Assembly: GCF_044377035.1 (NCBI RefSeq)
Contig: NZ_JBILJW010000007.1
Coordinates: 90,877-154,876, forward strand
Length of the DNA: 64,000 bases
Source: Silanimonas sp044377035
GTDB taxonomy: Bacteria > Pseudomonadota > Gammaproteobacteria > Xanthomonadales > Xanthomonadaceae
Reading direction: 5' to 3'
Below the pieces are notes generated by a model. The model was not told the DNA's origin. It saw nothing but the letters and a program-made list of their open reading frames with translations, and ran no database searches. The position numbers were made by a program, and so were the translations under genes. Position 1 is the stretch's first letter, and every line of letters starts with the position of its first letter. Positions 15,566 through 24,460 of this stretch are shown in pieces.

Positions 15566-16162
15566 TCAGCGGCGATGGCCGCCCACTTCGACGAAGGCGA
15601 GGAACTCGGCGCGGGTGCGGGCGTCGTCTCGGAACAGGCCGCGCATGGTCGAGGTCACCATGCTGACGCCGCGCGTGTGCACCCCGCGCGTGGTCATGCA
15701 CTCGTGGCTGGCCTCGATGACCACGCCGACACCGCGCGGCTGCAGCACGCGCTCGATGCAGTCGGCGATCTGGGCGGTGAGCTTCTCCTGCACCTGCAGG
15801 CGGCGCGAGTAGGCCTCGACCACGCGGGCCAGCTTGCTGATGCCGACCACCTTGCCGCCCGGGAGGTAGCCCACGTGGGCTTTGCCGATGATCGGCGCGA
15901 GGTGGTGCTCGCAGTGGCTCTCGAAGGGGATGTCGCGCAGCACGACCATCTCGTCGTAACCCTCGACTTCCTCGAAGGTGCGCGCGAGGTAGGCATCCGG
16001 GTCGAGCGTGTAGCCGCTGAACCACTCGCGCCAGGCGCGGGCGACGCGCAGCGGGGTGTCGACGAGGCCTTCGCGCGCCGGGTCGTCGCCCGCCCAGCGC
16101 AGCAGGGTGCGGACGGCCGCTTCGGCGTCGGTGCGGGTAACGCGATCAGTGTCGTCGCTCAT
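15566..16162 (-). CDS. folE: GTP cyclohydrolase I
   Basis: 198 residues, full length for bacterial FolE. It converts GTP to 7,8-dihydroneopterin triphosphate, the first step of folate and pterin synthesis, in the cytosol. Visible motifs are FESHCEHHLAPIIGKAHVGY (Zn-binding Cys and His), GISKLARVVEAYSRRLQVQE (catalytic His region and GTP site), EASHECMTTRGV (second Zn Cys) and TSTMRGLF. The only other pterin-related gene in the window is phhA, which uses a tetrahydropterin; a link is plausible but unproven. Confidence 0.96.
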   Translation of the reverse strand: MSDDTDRVTRTDAEAAVRTLLRWAGDDPAREGLVDTPLRVARAWREWFSGYTLDPDAYLARTFEEVEGYDEMVVLRDIPFESHCEHHLAPIIGKAHVGYLPGGKVVGISKLARVVEAYSRRLQVQEKLTAQIADCIERVLQPRGVGVVIEASHECMTTRGVHTRGVSMVTSTMRGLFRDDARTRAEFLAFVEVGGHRR

Positions 16163-16257
16163 GGGGGGTCTTCACGCGTAGGCTTCAGTTTTCACACCCT
16201 AGGCCGCATCGCGTTCACGCGGCGAGAAGCCCCACCGTCGTTCAACCGGCCACTTGC

Positions 16258-17487
16258 TCAGTTCGGAAGCGGCCGCGTGGCGCGATGGGCCAACACCCAC
16301 GCGGCACCGAGCAATCCGGCCGAGAACAGGAAGGCCGCACCGGGCAGGTAGGCCGGCGGATGCTCGCCGATGAAGAGCCGGAAGATGCCAGTGAACAGGA
16401 AGGGCCCAAAGATGCCCGCCGTCGAGACCAGCGAGGCCAGCGAACCCTGCAGGCGGCCCTGCAGCGTTGGATCGACGCGCTGCGTGACGAGGCTCTGTGT
16501 CGCCGGGCCGGCGAGTCCCCACAGCGCCAGCAGCGGCACCGACAGCAGGAACATCGCACCGGTCGGCGCCAGACCCATCCACGCGAAGCCGGCGATGCCA
16601 CTGGCCAGCCCGATACCCACCGCGCGGCGCTCGCCGATGCGCGGCACGAGCTTCCGCACCAGAACGGCCTGCACGAAGGCATTGCAGATGCCGACGAGGC
16701 CAAGCGTCAGCCCGACATCAAGCTCGCTCCAGCCGTAGCGGTAATCGGTGTACAGCACGTACACGCTCGGCAGCACGTAGTGCGCGAGTTGCGAGAGGAA
16801 CACGACGCCCGCGAGGCCCAGCACGCCGCGGGCTTGGGCCAGCAATCCCAGCGCTCCCAGCGGGCTCGCGCGCTTCACGTCGAAACGGACGCTGCGCTTC
16901 TCCACCGGCAGCGACTCCGGCAGCACGAAGAATCCGTAGAGGAAGTTCGCCAGCGACAGGCCGGCCGCCACCCAGAACGGCAAGCGCACGTCGATCTCGC
17001 CGAGCACGCCGCCCAGCGCCGGGCCGAGCACGAAGCCGATGCCAAAGGCCGCGCCGAGCATGCCGAACGCGCCGGCGCGTTTCTCCGCCGGCGTGATGTC
17101 GGCGATGTAGGCATTCGCGGTGCTGATCGAGGCCGAGGTGATGCCGGCCAGCACGCGCCCGAGGAACAGCAAGGGCAGCGTGTTCGCCAAGGCCATCAGC
17201 ACGAAATCGAGGCCCAGGCCCAGGTTCGACAGCAGCACCACCGGCCGCCGGCCGAAGCGGTCCGACAACGCGCCCTGGATCGGCGACGCAAGGAACTGGG
17301 TCAGCGCGAACACGCTGCCGAACACACCGACCCACCAGGCCGCGGTCTCGATCGAGCCGCCGACGAACTGCTTGATCAGGTGCGGCAGCACCGGGATGAC
17401 AACGCCGATCGCGAGGATGTCGAGCGCGACGGTGATCCAGATGAAGACGAGGCCCGGAGGGCGTCGGGCCGGGGCGGCAGCGTCCAC
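16258..17487 (-). CDS. MFS transporter of the TetA/TCR type
   Basis: 409 residues with 12 hydrophobic segments in two halves of six. Motif A between TM2 and TM3 reads GALSDRFGRRPV (about 93-104), and motif C in TM5 includes GFVLGPALGG (about 155). The arrangement fits drug:H+ antiporter family 1, close to TetA/TCR proteins, in the inner membrane. Substrate cannot be deduced, and similarity to TetA is not evidence of tetracycline resistance. GTG start. It lies downstream of the flavin-binding protein gene (71 bases) on the same strand. Confidence 0.85.
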   Translation of the reverse strand: MDAAAPARRPPGLVFIWITVALDILAIGVVIPVLPHLIKQFVGGSIETAAWWVGVFGSVFALTQFLASPIQGALSDRFGRRPVVLLSNLGLGLDFVLMALANTLPLLFLGRVLAGITSASISTANAYIADITPAEKRAGAFGMLGAAFGIGFVLGPALGGVLGEIDVRLPFWVAAGLSLANFLYGFFVLPESLPVEKRSVRFDVKRASPLGALGLLAQARGVLGLAGVVFLSQLAHYVLPSVYVLYTDYRYGWSELDVGLTLGLVGICNAFVQAVLVRKLVPRIGERRAVGIGLASGIAGFAWMGLAPTGAMFLLSVPLLALWGLAGPATQSLVTQRVDPTLQGRLQGSLASLVSTAGIFGPFLFTGIFRLFIGEHPPAYLPGAAFLFSAGLLGAAWVLAHRATRPLPN

Positions 17488-17558
17488 GCGGAAAGCCGTT
17501 CGAAGAGGGCGCGCAGTGTAGCGCGGCGCCTACCGTCCGCCGTGCAGGCGTGCCGCGC

Positions 17559-18167
17559 TCAGGGCACCAGCCACTCGCCGCGCCAGGGCCCGAAACCAAC
17601 GCGCGAGAAGCGCGCCCGCCGATGGCCTTCGAACGCGAGGTGCAGCCACTCCATGCGCTGCAGCGGCACCGTCACCACCGCGAAGTTCGCCCGGCCGGCC
17701 GCGCTCTCGGCTTCGTTGGGACGATCCTTCGACAGATGCGCGGGCAGCCCGCTGGTCGGCAGCGGCGCGGGGGTGCCGGGCGCGGCCTCGGCGAGGTAGC
17801 AGCGCCGTGACATCAGCCCGGTGCGCTTCCAAGCGAGCTCCGCGACCGCGTCGTCGTGGTGCAGGACGGCGCGACCTTCGGCGCGAAGCTGGATGCTCTG
17901 CCCGTAGAAGCACAGCGCCACGCGCGGGTCGCGCTCCAGCTCGGCCCACTTCTCGCTTCGCCGATCGGTGTGGAAACCCAGCACGCCGCGCTCCCGATCC
18001 ACCTGCCGCAACACGACGTAGCGCGCGCTGGGGCCGCGGGGTGAACTGGTGGCCAGCACCGCCTGGTGGAAAGCCGAGTGCCGCAAGCGTTGGCCATCGG
18101 CGAGCTGGCTCCAGAGCTGTTCGAGCACGCTGGCGAAAGTGAGCGAGGCGGGTTCACGGCTGTCCAT
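17559..18167 (-). CDS. Pyridoxamine 5'-phosphate oxidase-like FMN-binding protein
   Basis: 202 residues. The split-barrel flavin fold is suggested by SARYVVLRQVDRERGVLGFH, TDRRSEKWAELERDPRVALC and the C-terminal WLHLAFEGHRRARFSR. It resembles the Alr4036/pyridoxamine-oxidase-related group and not canonical PdxH, which is longer at the C-terminus with a conserved PNP-binding end. FMN binding is likely; the substrate is unknown. The ATG at 18167 is chosen because upstream frame lacks conserved features. It diverges from the DCC-family gene at 18289. Confidence 0.75.
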   Translation of the reverse strand: MDSREPASLTFASVLEQLWSQLADGQRLRHSAFHQAVLATSSPRGPSARYVVLRQVDRERGVLGFHTDRRSEKWAELERDPRVALCFYGQSIQLRAEGRAVLHHDDAVAELAWKRTGLMSRRCYLAEAAPGTPAPLPTSGLPAHLSKDRPNEAESAAGRANFAVVTVPLQRMEWLHLAFEGHRRARFSRVGFGPWRGEWLVP

Positions 18168-18288
18168 GGGCGTATTGGAACCGCGGCACCGTCGGCGGAG
18201 CGCGAAGCATCCTGCGGCCATTCGCATCCGCGAACCGTTCTCGACCAGCTTCACCGCGGCTGCGCGCGCACTGCGCGAGGCTTGCGGC

Positions 18289-18672
18289 ATGGATACGCCC
18301 TCGCCCACCACGCTGGAAGTCTTCTTCGACGGCGGCTGCCCGGCCTGCCGGCGCGAGATGGCGCACTACCGCGCACAGCCGGGGGCCGAAGCGATCGGCT
18401 TCACCGATGCCGCACAGGCGTTCACGCGCCTCGCCGACGTCGGGCTTGATCCAATGGCCGCGATCGCGACCCTGCATGCGCGCGACGCTGACGGCACCTG
18501 GCACATCGGCGTTCCGGCCTTCCGCGAGATCTGGCTTCGCCTGCCGCGCTACGCCCCCTGGGCGCGGCGCTTCGCGTGGCTGATCGATTCGCGCGCGCTG
18601 GCCTGGGCCTACGCCGTGTTCTGCCGGCTTCGGCTGCCGCGGCGCTGCCGCGACGGCCGCTGCCCGGCCTGA
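18289..18672 (+). CDS. DCC-family (DUF393) thiol-disulfide oxidoreductase-like protein
   Basis: 127 residues with the family signature at the N-terminus: EVFFDGGCPACRREM (about residues 9-23), a thioredoxin-like CxxC after a DG pair. The central part GVPAFREIWLRLPRY and a hydrophobic C-terminal stretch fit the DUF393 pattern. A redox role is inferred from the family name and CxxC; the substrate is unknown. It ends one base before the convergent methyltransferase gene. Confidence 0.85.
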   Translation: MDTPSPTTLEVFFDGGCPACRREMAHYRAQPGAEAIGFTDAAQAFTRLADVGLDPMAAIATLHARDADGTWHIGVPAFREIWLRLPRYAPWARRFAWLIDSRALAWAYAVFCRLRLPRRCRDGRCPA

Positions 18673-18673
18673 T

Positions 18674-19861
18674 TCAATCCAGCACGCGGCAGAACGCGGC
18701 CTTCAGGTAACGGCTTTCCTGCACGTGGGCGAGCCACGGATGGTCGGCGCCGGCGCCGGCCACCTTGATCACCTGCACGGTGCGGTTCGCGTAGAAGGCC
18801 GCGCGGCGCAGCATGTCGAGGAACTCCTCCTCGCTCACCAAGCCCGTGCACGAGAAGGTCGCGAACAGCGCGCCCGGCTTGCACACGCCGAGGGCCAGCT
18901 TGTTCATGTCGAGGTACTTCTTCAGCGCCGGGATCACCTGCTCGCGGTCGCGCGTCATCTTCGCCGGGTCGAGGATCACGACGTCGTAAGCCTCGCCGCG
19001 AGCGGCGGAATCGCGCAGCCACGGGAAGATGTCGGCATGGATGAAGCGCGTCTTCGTCGCGGCGGCCTGCGCGTTGAGCTTGAGGTTCTGCTTGGCGATG
19101 GCGATGACGTCCTCGTCGATGTCGACGCCCACCACTTCCGACGCGCCGCGCGCCGCGGCGTACACGGCGAAGCCGCCGGTGTTGCAGCACAGGTCGAGCA
19201 CGCTGCGGCCTTCGACCTGGCGCGACAGCCACTCGCGGTTGTCGCGCTGGTCGGCGAAGAAGCCGGTCTTGTGCGCGCTGCCGGGCGCCGCGCGGAACTG
19301 GATGCCGTGCTCGGTGATGACGACCGGCTTCGGCGCCTCGCGCTGGTGCAGGTCGAAGCTCTCCTGCTTCTGCACGTGCTCGTCGGCGAACCACCAGAAC
19401 CGGCAGCCCGGGAACTGCGCTTCGAGCGCGGCGAAGATCCACTCGCGATGGCGGAACGCGCCGGCCGAGAAGAACTCGACCACCAACAGGTCGCCGTAGC
19501 GGTCGACCACGAGGCCGGAGATGCCGTCGCCTTCGGAATGCACCACGCGCCAAGCGTCGCTGACCGCATCGAGCTTCAGCAGGTCGCGGCGCAGCGAGAC
19601 AGCGGCGGCGATCTTGGTGCGGAACCAGGCCTCGTCGATGGCCTCATTCGGGTCGGTGGTGAGGATGCGAAGGGCGATGCGCGAATGGCCGTTGTAGAAG
19701 CCGCGGCCGCACCAGGTGCCGTCGCGGTCGTAGACCTCGACGATGCTGCCGGGCTTCGGCTTGGTCGGCGGCTTCTCCACCATCTTCTGGAAGATCCAGG
19801 GGTGGTTCGAGCGGCGCTCGATCTTGAGGCGGACGGCGGGGTTTTCGGCAGAGGCGTTCAT
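18674..19861 (-). CDS. Class I SAM-dependent rRNA methyltransferase, RlmI type
   Basis: 395 residues. A PUA-like N-terminal domain (about 10-80) begins with LKIERRSNHPWIFQKMVE. A central RlmI-like region follows. The Rossmann-fold methyltransferase domain has VLDLCCNTGGFAVYAA (SAM loop), VVGVDIDEDVIAIA, YDVVILDPAKMTR and the catalytic-region motif FATFSCTGLV, where Cys is placed as in the m5C enzymes RlmI/YccW. The DPAK in place of DPP is typical of this subgroup. It would methylate a cytosine of 23S rRNA if orthologous. The ATG at 19861 is chosen for the match to the PUA start. Confidence 0.88.
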   Translation of the reverse strand: MNASAENPAVRLKIERRSNHPWIFQKMVEKPPTKPKPGSIVEVYDRDGTWCGRGFYNGHSRIALRILTTDPNEAIDEAWFRTKIAAAVSLRRDLLKLDAVSDAWRVVHSEGDGISGLVVDRYGDLLVVEFFSAGAFRHREWIFAALEAQFPGCRFWWFADEHVQKQESFDLHQREAPKPVVITEHGIQFRAAPGSAHKTGFFADQRDNREWLSRQVEGRSVLDLCCNTGGFAVYAAARGASEVVGVDIDEDVIAIAKQNLKLNAQAAATKTRFIHADIFPWLRDSAARGEAYDVVILDPAKMTRDREQVIPALKKYLDMNKLALGVCKPGALFATFSCTGLVSEEEFLDMLRRAAFYANRTVQVIKVAGAGADHPWLAHVQESRYLKAAFCRVLD

Positions 19862-19916
19862 CACGCCATTGTACGCGCCGCCCGCGGAGCCCCGGCTCGA
19901 CGGCCCCCCAGGCCGC

Positions 19917-21071
19917 TCAGTCGGCCGCGACGACGCGGTTTCGGCCGCCGCGCTTGGCCGCGTACATCGCATCGTCCGCACGCCGCAGCAGGTCACGCAC
20001 GTCGGTGTCGCCGGGCGTGCGCGAAGCCACGCCGACCGAAATGGTCAGCGGCCAGTCGCCGTGGTCGGCGAAGGACATGGGCATCGCCGCGACCATGGCC
20101 CGCAGGCGCTCGGCGAGCACGGCCGCTTCCGGCGCGGTGGTGCCCGGCAGCAGCATCACGAACTCCTCGCCGCCGAGACGACCGACGAGGTCGGTGGCCC
20201 GCGCCTGCACGCGCAGGTGGCTGCCGAGCCAGACGAGGGCTTCGTCACCAGCATCGTGGCCGAAGCGGTCGTTGACGCGTTTGAAGTGGTCGACGTCGAT
20301 CATGAGCGCGCACAGAAGCGCTTCCGGGTCGTCGATCCACGGGCGCGCGAGGGCTTCGACCCGCCGGCGGTTGGCGAGACCAGTGAGCGGGTCGGTGTTC
20401 GCCGCTTCGGCGAGTTCGTCCTGCAGGCGCGTGGCGACCATCAGCGCGAAACCCAGCGCGGTCGCCACCGGAGCGAGGGTGGCCAGCAGGTGCAGGGCGA
20501 TCTGCGTGGGGTGGACGGCAATGATGGAATCCACCGGCGTACCGAAGACCTGGTTGACCGCACGGACGAGCAGCACCCCGAGGGTCGCGGCGAGAAAGGC
20601 GGCCACCACCCGGAACGAGGGAGGCCAAGGCCGGCGCGCATGGCGACGGATCAGGACGAGGCCGTGGACCAAGGGCCAGGCCAGCATCAGGGTCATGCCG
20701 ATGATGCGGACGGAGACGTCGTGCCAGCCCCACTGGACCACGACGAGGAAGAGCACCGCCACGGCCATCAGTCCGGCATCGCGCCGCCACGGGATCGGGT
20801 GCTCGAAGTAGAGCTGGAAGGCGTGGTTGATGCGCTGCATGCCCGCCAGCAGCAGCACGTTGGCGAAGATGACGGAGACGACATCGGGCACGGTGCCGCG
20901 GAGCACGAAAGCCAACCACCCCAGCCCCTGCAGCACAAGGGCTTCGGCCCAGACGCGGAGCAGAAGGCGGTAGCGGGGCGGATACCCGCTGCGCACATAG
21001 GCCAGCAGCAGTGCCGTCATGAAGCACAGCACCGTGGACACCAGCATCAGCGTCATCAGGTCAAGGGCCAA
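19917..21071 (-). CDS. Membrane diguanylate cyclase
   Basis: 384 residues. The N-terminal about 205 residues contain six to seven hydrophobic segments and are not a recognised sensor domain. The C-terminal GGDEF domain (about 215-384) is intact: DPLTGLANRRRV, MIDVDHFKRVNDRFGH, and RLGGEEFVMLLPG. A product-inhibition I-site RATD stands five residues before GGEEF. It should make c-di-GMP at the inner membrane. It is adjacent to, and in the same order as, a paralogue at 21173-22321, so the pair looks like a tandem duplication. Confidence 0.9.
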   Translation of the reverse strand: MALDLMTLMLVSTVLCFMTALLLAYVRSGYPPRYRLLLRVWAEALVLQGLGWLAFVLRGTVPDVVSVIFANVLLLAGMQRINHAFQLYFEHPIPWRRDAGLMAVAVLFLVVVQWGWHDVSVRIIGMTLMLAWPLVHGLVLIRRHARRPWPPSFRVVAAFLAATLGVLLVRAVNQVFGTPVDSIIAVHPTQIALHLLATLAPVATALGFALMVATRLQDELAEAANTDPLTGLANRRRVEALARPWIDDPEALLCALMIDVDHFKRVNDRFGHDAGDEALVWLGSHLRVQARATDLVGRLGGEEFVMLLPGTTAPEAAVLAERLRAMVAAMPMSFADHGDWPLTISVGVASRTPGDTDVRDLLRRADDAMYAAKRGGRNRVVAAD

Positions 21072-21172
21072 TCAGCAGATCCTTCCGCGAGCGGGCTGCG
21101 AGATTGTGGGGGTGGGCGGCGCCCGCCGCCAGCGCCGGCGTCGGGGCCCTTGCCGGAGGGTGAACGCGGCCC

Positions 21173-22321
21173 TCAGCCCGCGGCGACCACGCGGTTGCGG
21201 CCCGCGGCCTTGGCGGCGTACATCGCCTGGTCGGCGGCGTGCAGCAGCCCGGCGAGCGTGCCCGCGTCGCCGCGCTCCACCACGCCGACCGAGACGGTCA
21301 CCGACAAGGGGCCATCCTCAAGAACGACCGGCGTCTCGGCGATGTCGCGGCACAAGGCCTCGGCGCGTCGATGCGCTTCCTCGAGGCTGGTATCAGGCAT
21401 CAGGAGCACGAACTCCTCGCCACCGAGCCGGGCGACCACGTCCTCGGCGCGTGTCGCATGACGCAGGCGCTCGGCCAGTGCGACGAGCACGGTATCGCCG
21501 GCCTCGTGCCCACGGGTGTCGTTGATGTGCTTGAAGTGGTCGGCATCGATGGCGACGACGGCGACCTTCCGGCCGGGTTCGAGCAGCAGGGCGTCGCCCC
21601 TCCGCTGGAGCTCCCGCCGGTTGGCCAGCCCGGTCAGTGGGTCGGCGATGGCCAGACGATGAAGTTCGCGCTGCAGGCGCTCGTTGATCATCAGCAGGAA
21701 GCCCAGCGTCGACACCAGCGGAGCAAGGTTGGACAAGGTGAAGACGAGGCTCTGCATCACCGAGGCCTGCATCATGTGGTCGACGCCCCAAGCGCTCATC
21801 TGCACGACGGCGCGCGCCAGCAGGATGAGCATGGCGGCCACCATCGAGACGCCGACGACGTGGTAGGCCATGGGCTGCGGACGCGGCGCGTGGATCCAGA
21901 GCACGCGGGCGGACTCGGCGAGCACCGCGGCGACGAGCAACGCCCCCAGCACCAGGCGCGCCGTCAGGCTGGGCCAGATCCAGAAGAAAACGACGCTCAC
22001 CGCCACCTGCAGCAGTGGCAGCGGCGCATCGCGCCAGCGCAGCACCGGAAGGCGAAGGAAGGCGCGGAGTGCGAAAAGCAGGCTCTGGAAGCCGAGGAAC
22101 AGGGCGAGGTTGCCCAGTACCACCGAGGCCACGTCGGGGACGTGCCCACGCGCCGCGATCAACATCCAGCCGGTGGCCAGCAGGCCGATGCCGAGGGTCC
22201 AGTAGCGCAGCTCCTCCCGTGACTCCCGCGGGAAGTCGCGTATCACCGCGGCCAGGGCGATGAAGGTGAGGACGCTGAGCACCGTGGACAGCACGGCGAT
22301 GGTGCGCAGATCGAGTTCCAT
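21173..22321 (-). CDS. Membrane diguanylate cyclase (tandem paralogue)
   Basis: 382 residues from the ATG at 22321; the upstream extension of the frame is antisense to the rhomboid gene and is not used. Residues 1-205 hold about six membrane segments similar in layout to the neighbouring cyclase (both begin M-x-L-D-L and share VPDV-S-V in TM2-TM3). The GGDEF domain is intact with DPLTGLANRREL, IDADHFKHINDTRGH and RLGGEEFVLLMP, and an I-site RAED. It lies 101 bases upstream of the paralogue on the same strand. Confidence 0.9.
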   Translation of the reverse strand: MELDLRTIAVLSTVLSVLTFIALAAVIRDFPRESREELRYWTLGIGLLATGWMLIAARGHVPDVASVVLGNLALFLGFQSLLFALRAFLRLPVLRWRDAPLPLLQVAVSVVFFWIWPSLTARLVLGALLVAAVLAESARVLWIHAPRPQPMAYHVVGVSMVAAMLILLARAVVQMSAWGVDHMMQASVMQSLVFTLSNLAPLVSTLGFLLMINERLQRELHRLAIADPLTGLANRRELQRRGDALLLEPGRKVAVVAIDADHFKHINDTRGHEAGDTVLVALAERLRHATRAEDVVARLGGEEFVLLMPDTSLEEAHRRAEALCRDIAETPVVLEDGPLSVTVSVGVVERGDAGTLAGLLHAADQAMYAAKAAGRNRVVAAG

Positions 22322-22408
22322 GCGGGCCTCGCCGGAGAAGCACGATGATAGGCCCGGTGGGCGTGCCGCGCCGCTTGTCCCCGATGGGACCGCCCCCATG
22401 TTCGCGGG

Positions 22409-23200
22409 ATGGACACCTTTGTCACCGCACCCGACCTGGTCGGACAGGCTCGCGCCCAAGGCGCGCGGGTCCGCGCTCAATTGTTCGGCTGGCTGCTGTT
22501 CGTGGTGCTGCTGGGCCTCGTGCAGATCGCCACCATCGCCTGGCCCGCGCTCTCGTCGTGGGCTGTGGTGCCGCTGACCGGGCCCGGCCTCGTCGGCCTG
22601 GTGACGGCCCCGCTGCTGCATGCCGACTGGGGCCACCTGTTCTCCAACGCGCTGGGCCTCGTGGTGCTCGGCACGCTGGTGGGCACGGTGTACCCGCGCT
22701 CGGCCTGGCGCATCGTGCTGGCGGCCTGGGTGGGCGCCGGCGTGTTCACCTGGTTCATCGGCCGGCCCTCGGTGCACCTCGGCGCCTCGGGCTTGGTGCA
22801 CGGCCTGTTCTTCGCGCTGTTCACGCTGGCCCTGCTGCGCCGCGACCGCCCGGCCGTGGTGGCGGCGATGATCGCAATGATGCTGTTCGGCGGCATGCTG
22901 CTGACAGTGTTGCCACACGAGTGGCGGATCAGCTGGGAGATGCACGCGGGTGGCGCGCTGGCCGGGATCATCGCGGCCTACGTCTGGCGCCACCGCGACC
23001 CGCCACCGCCGCGCAAGCTGTATTCGTGGGAGATCGAGGAGCTGCAGGCCGAAGCGCTCTCCGAGGCGAAAGCCCTGGACGAGGCCGCCTACGAACCCGA
23101 GCGCCCGCGCGAGGTGCCGGTGCTGTGGGTGCGGCCCGAGCGGCCGGACGATCGCGGCACAGTGCTGCCGTTCCGGCGGCCCGACGACGGCCCGCGCTGA
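22409..23200 (+). CDS. Rhomboid-family intramembrane serine protease
   Basis: 263 residues with six membrane segments between about 25 and 190. The catalytic serine lies in LGASGLVHG (Ser127) and the catalytic histidine in WEMHAGGALAG (His179), with the family motif LLHADWGHLFSN in the preceding loop (TM2 region). It should cleave substrates inside the inner membrane. A soluble acidic/Pro-rich tail of about 65 residues follows TM6; its role is unknown. Convergent with the ABC permease gene (3 bases between stops). Confidence 0.88.
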   Translation: MDTFVTAPDLVGQARAQGARVRAQLFGWLLFVVLLGLVQIATIAWPALSSWAVVPLTGPGLVGLVTAPLLHADWGHLFSNALGLVVLGTLVGTVYPRSAWRIVLAAWVGAGVFTWFIGRPSVHLGASGLVHGLFFALFTLALLRRDRPAVVAAMIAMMLFGGMLLTVLPHEWRISWEMHAGGALAGIIAAYVWRHRDPPPPRKLYSWEIEELQAEALSEAKALDEAAYEPERPREVPVLWVRPERPDDRGTVLPFRRPDDGPR

Positions 23201-23203
23201 GGC

Positions 23204-24460
23204 TCAGTCGGTCCGCAGCGCGGCGATCGGGTCGAGCTGCGCGGCCTGTCGCGCCGGGTACACGCCAAAGCCGAGGCCGACGACCGTGCAGGCGAATACC
23301 GCGCCCAGCACCGGCAATGGGGCCCAGGCCACCTGCCAACCGGCCAGCGCGGCGATGGCGTAGGCCAGCAGCGCACCGAACACCAGACCAAGCACGGCAC
23401 CGGCGGCGCAGATCGCGGCGGCCTCGCGCAGGAAGCGCGCGACGATGTCCTCCTGGCGCGCGCCCAGCGCACGCAGCAGGCCGATCTCGCGGCGCCGCTC
23501 CAGCACGTTGGCCAGCATGATGTTCATGATGCCGATGCCGCCCACGAGCAGGGACACCGCGGCGATGGCGCCCATCACCACGCGGAAGATGCGCTGCGTC
23601 TGCTGGTGCTGGCGGAACAGTTGAGCCGGGACCACGAGGCGGAAGTCATTGGCACCGGCATGGCGCTCGCGCAGCAGGGCCGAGAGCGTGCGCGCTCCGG
23701 CCTCGATGCCTTCCGGCGATTCGAGGCGCACCAGCAGGCGATCGAGCTCGTCCTGCAGCGGTGGGCTGGCGAATCGCGTCAGCGCGGTGGAGAGCGGCAC
23801 ATAGACGCGGTTGGTCTCAAGCCCCAGCTGCACGCCTTCGAAGGCCTCGGCGGACAGGTCGCGATCGACCAGCACGCCCACCACCTCGAGCCACACGTGG
23901 TTCACCTTCACCAGCTGGCCGACGGCCTCGCCTTCCGGGAACAGGGTGCGTGCCGCCTGGTGGCCGAGCACCGCCACCGGCGCGATGCGGCGTTCGTCCG
24001 AGTCTTCCAGCGCCCGGCCCGTGGCCACCTCGAGCGAGGAGAGGGCGAAGAACGAGGGCGTCACGCCGACGGCCTGCGCGTCGGAGGCCGCATGGTCGCT
24101 GGCCACCGCATCGGTGCGCAGCCGCTTCTCGGCCGCACTCGACTGCGCCCCCGGCACCACGGCGAGCGCTGCGGCCGCGTCGGCGCGGGTGAGGCCGAGG
24201 CTGCGTTCGCGCAGTTCGCGCAGCGCGGTTTCATCGGTCGGTGCACTGGCTTCGACGACGAGGTTGTTGAGCCCGAGGCCTTCCACGAGCCGAAGCGCCT
24301 CGCGACGGCTGCCCTCGCCCACGGCCTGCATCGCCACGATGGCGCCGACGCCGAACACGAGGCCCAGCAGGGTGAGGCCACTGCGCAGCTTGCGCCGCGA
24401 GAGCTCGTCAAAGGCTTCGCGCCAGCCGAGGCGGTCGAACAGCATCTCGCGACGGATCAC
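23204..24460 (-). CDS. MacB-type ABC transporter permease
   Basis: 418 residues. TM1 (about 28-48, LTLLGLVFGVGAIVAMQAVG) is followed by a large periplasmic MacB-PCD domain (about 50-285) and then FtsX-type TM2-TM4 (SLLVGGIGIMNIMLANVLER RREIGLLRALGAR, then two segments to residue 405). There is no fused ATPase; the ATPase is the first gene of the operon. The start overlaps the adaptor gene stop by 4 bases. MacB-type systems are mechanotransmitters that work from the periplasm, without moving substrate across the inner membrane. Substrate unknown. Confidence 0.9.
   Translation of the reverse strand: MIRREMLFDRLGWREAFDELSRRKLRSGLTLLGLVFGVGAIVAMQAVGEGSRREALRLVEGLGLNNLVVEASAPTDETALRELRERSLGLTRADAAAALAVVPGAQSSAAEKRLRTDAVASDHAASDAQAVGVTPSFFALSSLEVATGRALEDSDERRIAPVAVLGHQAARTLFPEGEAVGQLVKVNHVWLEVVGVLVDRDLSAEAFEGVQLGLETNRVYVPLSTALTRFASPPLQDELDRLLVRLESPEGIEAGARTLSALLRERHAGANDFRLVVPAQLFRQHQQTQRIFRVVMGAIAAVSLLVGGIGIMNIMLANVLERRREIGLLRALGARQEDIVARFLREAAAICAAGAVLGLVFGALLAYAIAALAGWQVAWAPLPVLGAVFACTVVGLGFGVYPARQAAQLDPIAALRTD

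Noticed and set aside
16258..17487. Tetracycline resistance gene
   Set aside because: Similarity is to the broad TetA/TCR branch of MFS proteins. Nothing in the sequence or context indicates this substrate, and no TetR-type regulator lies nearby.
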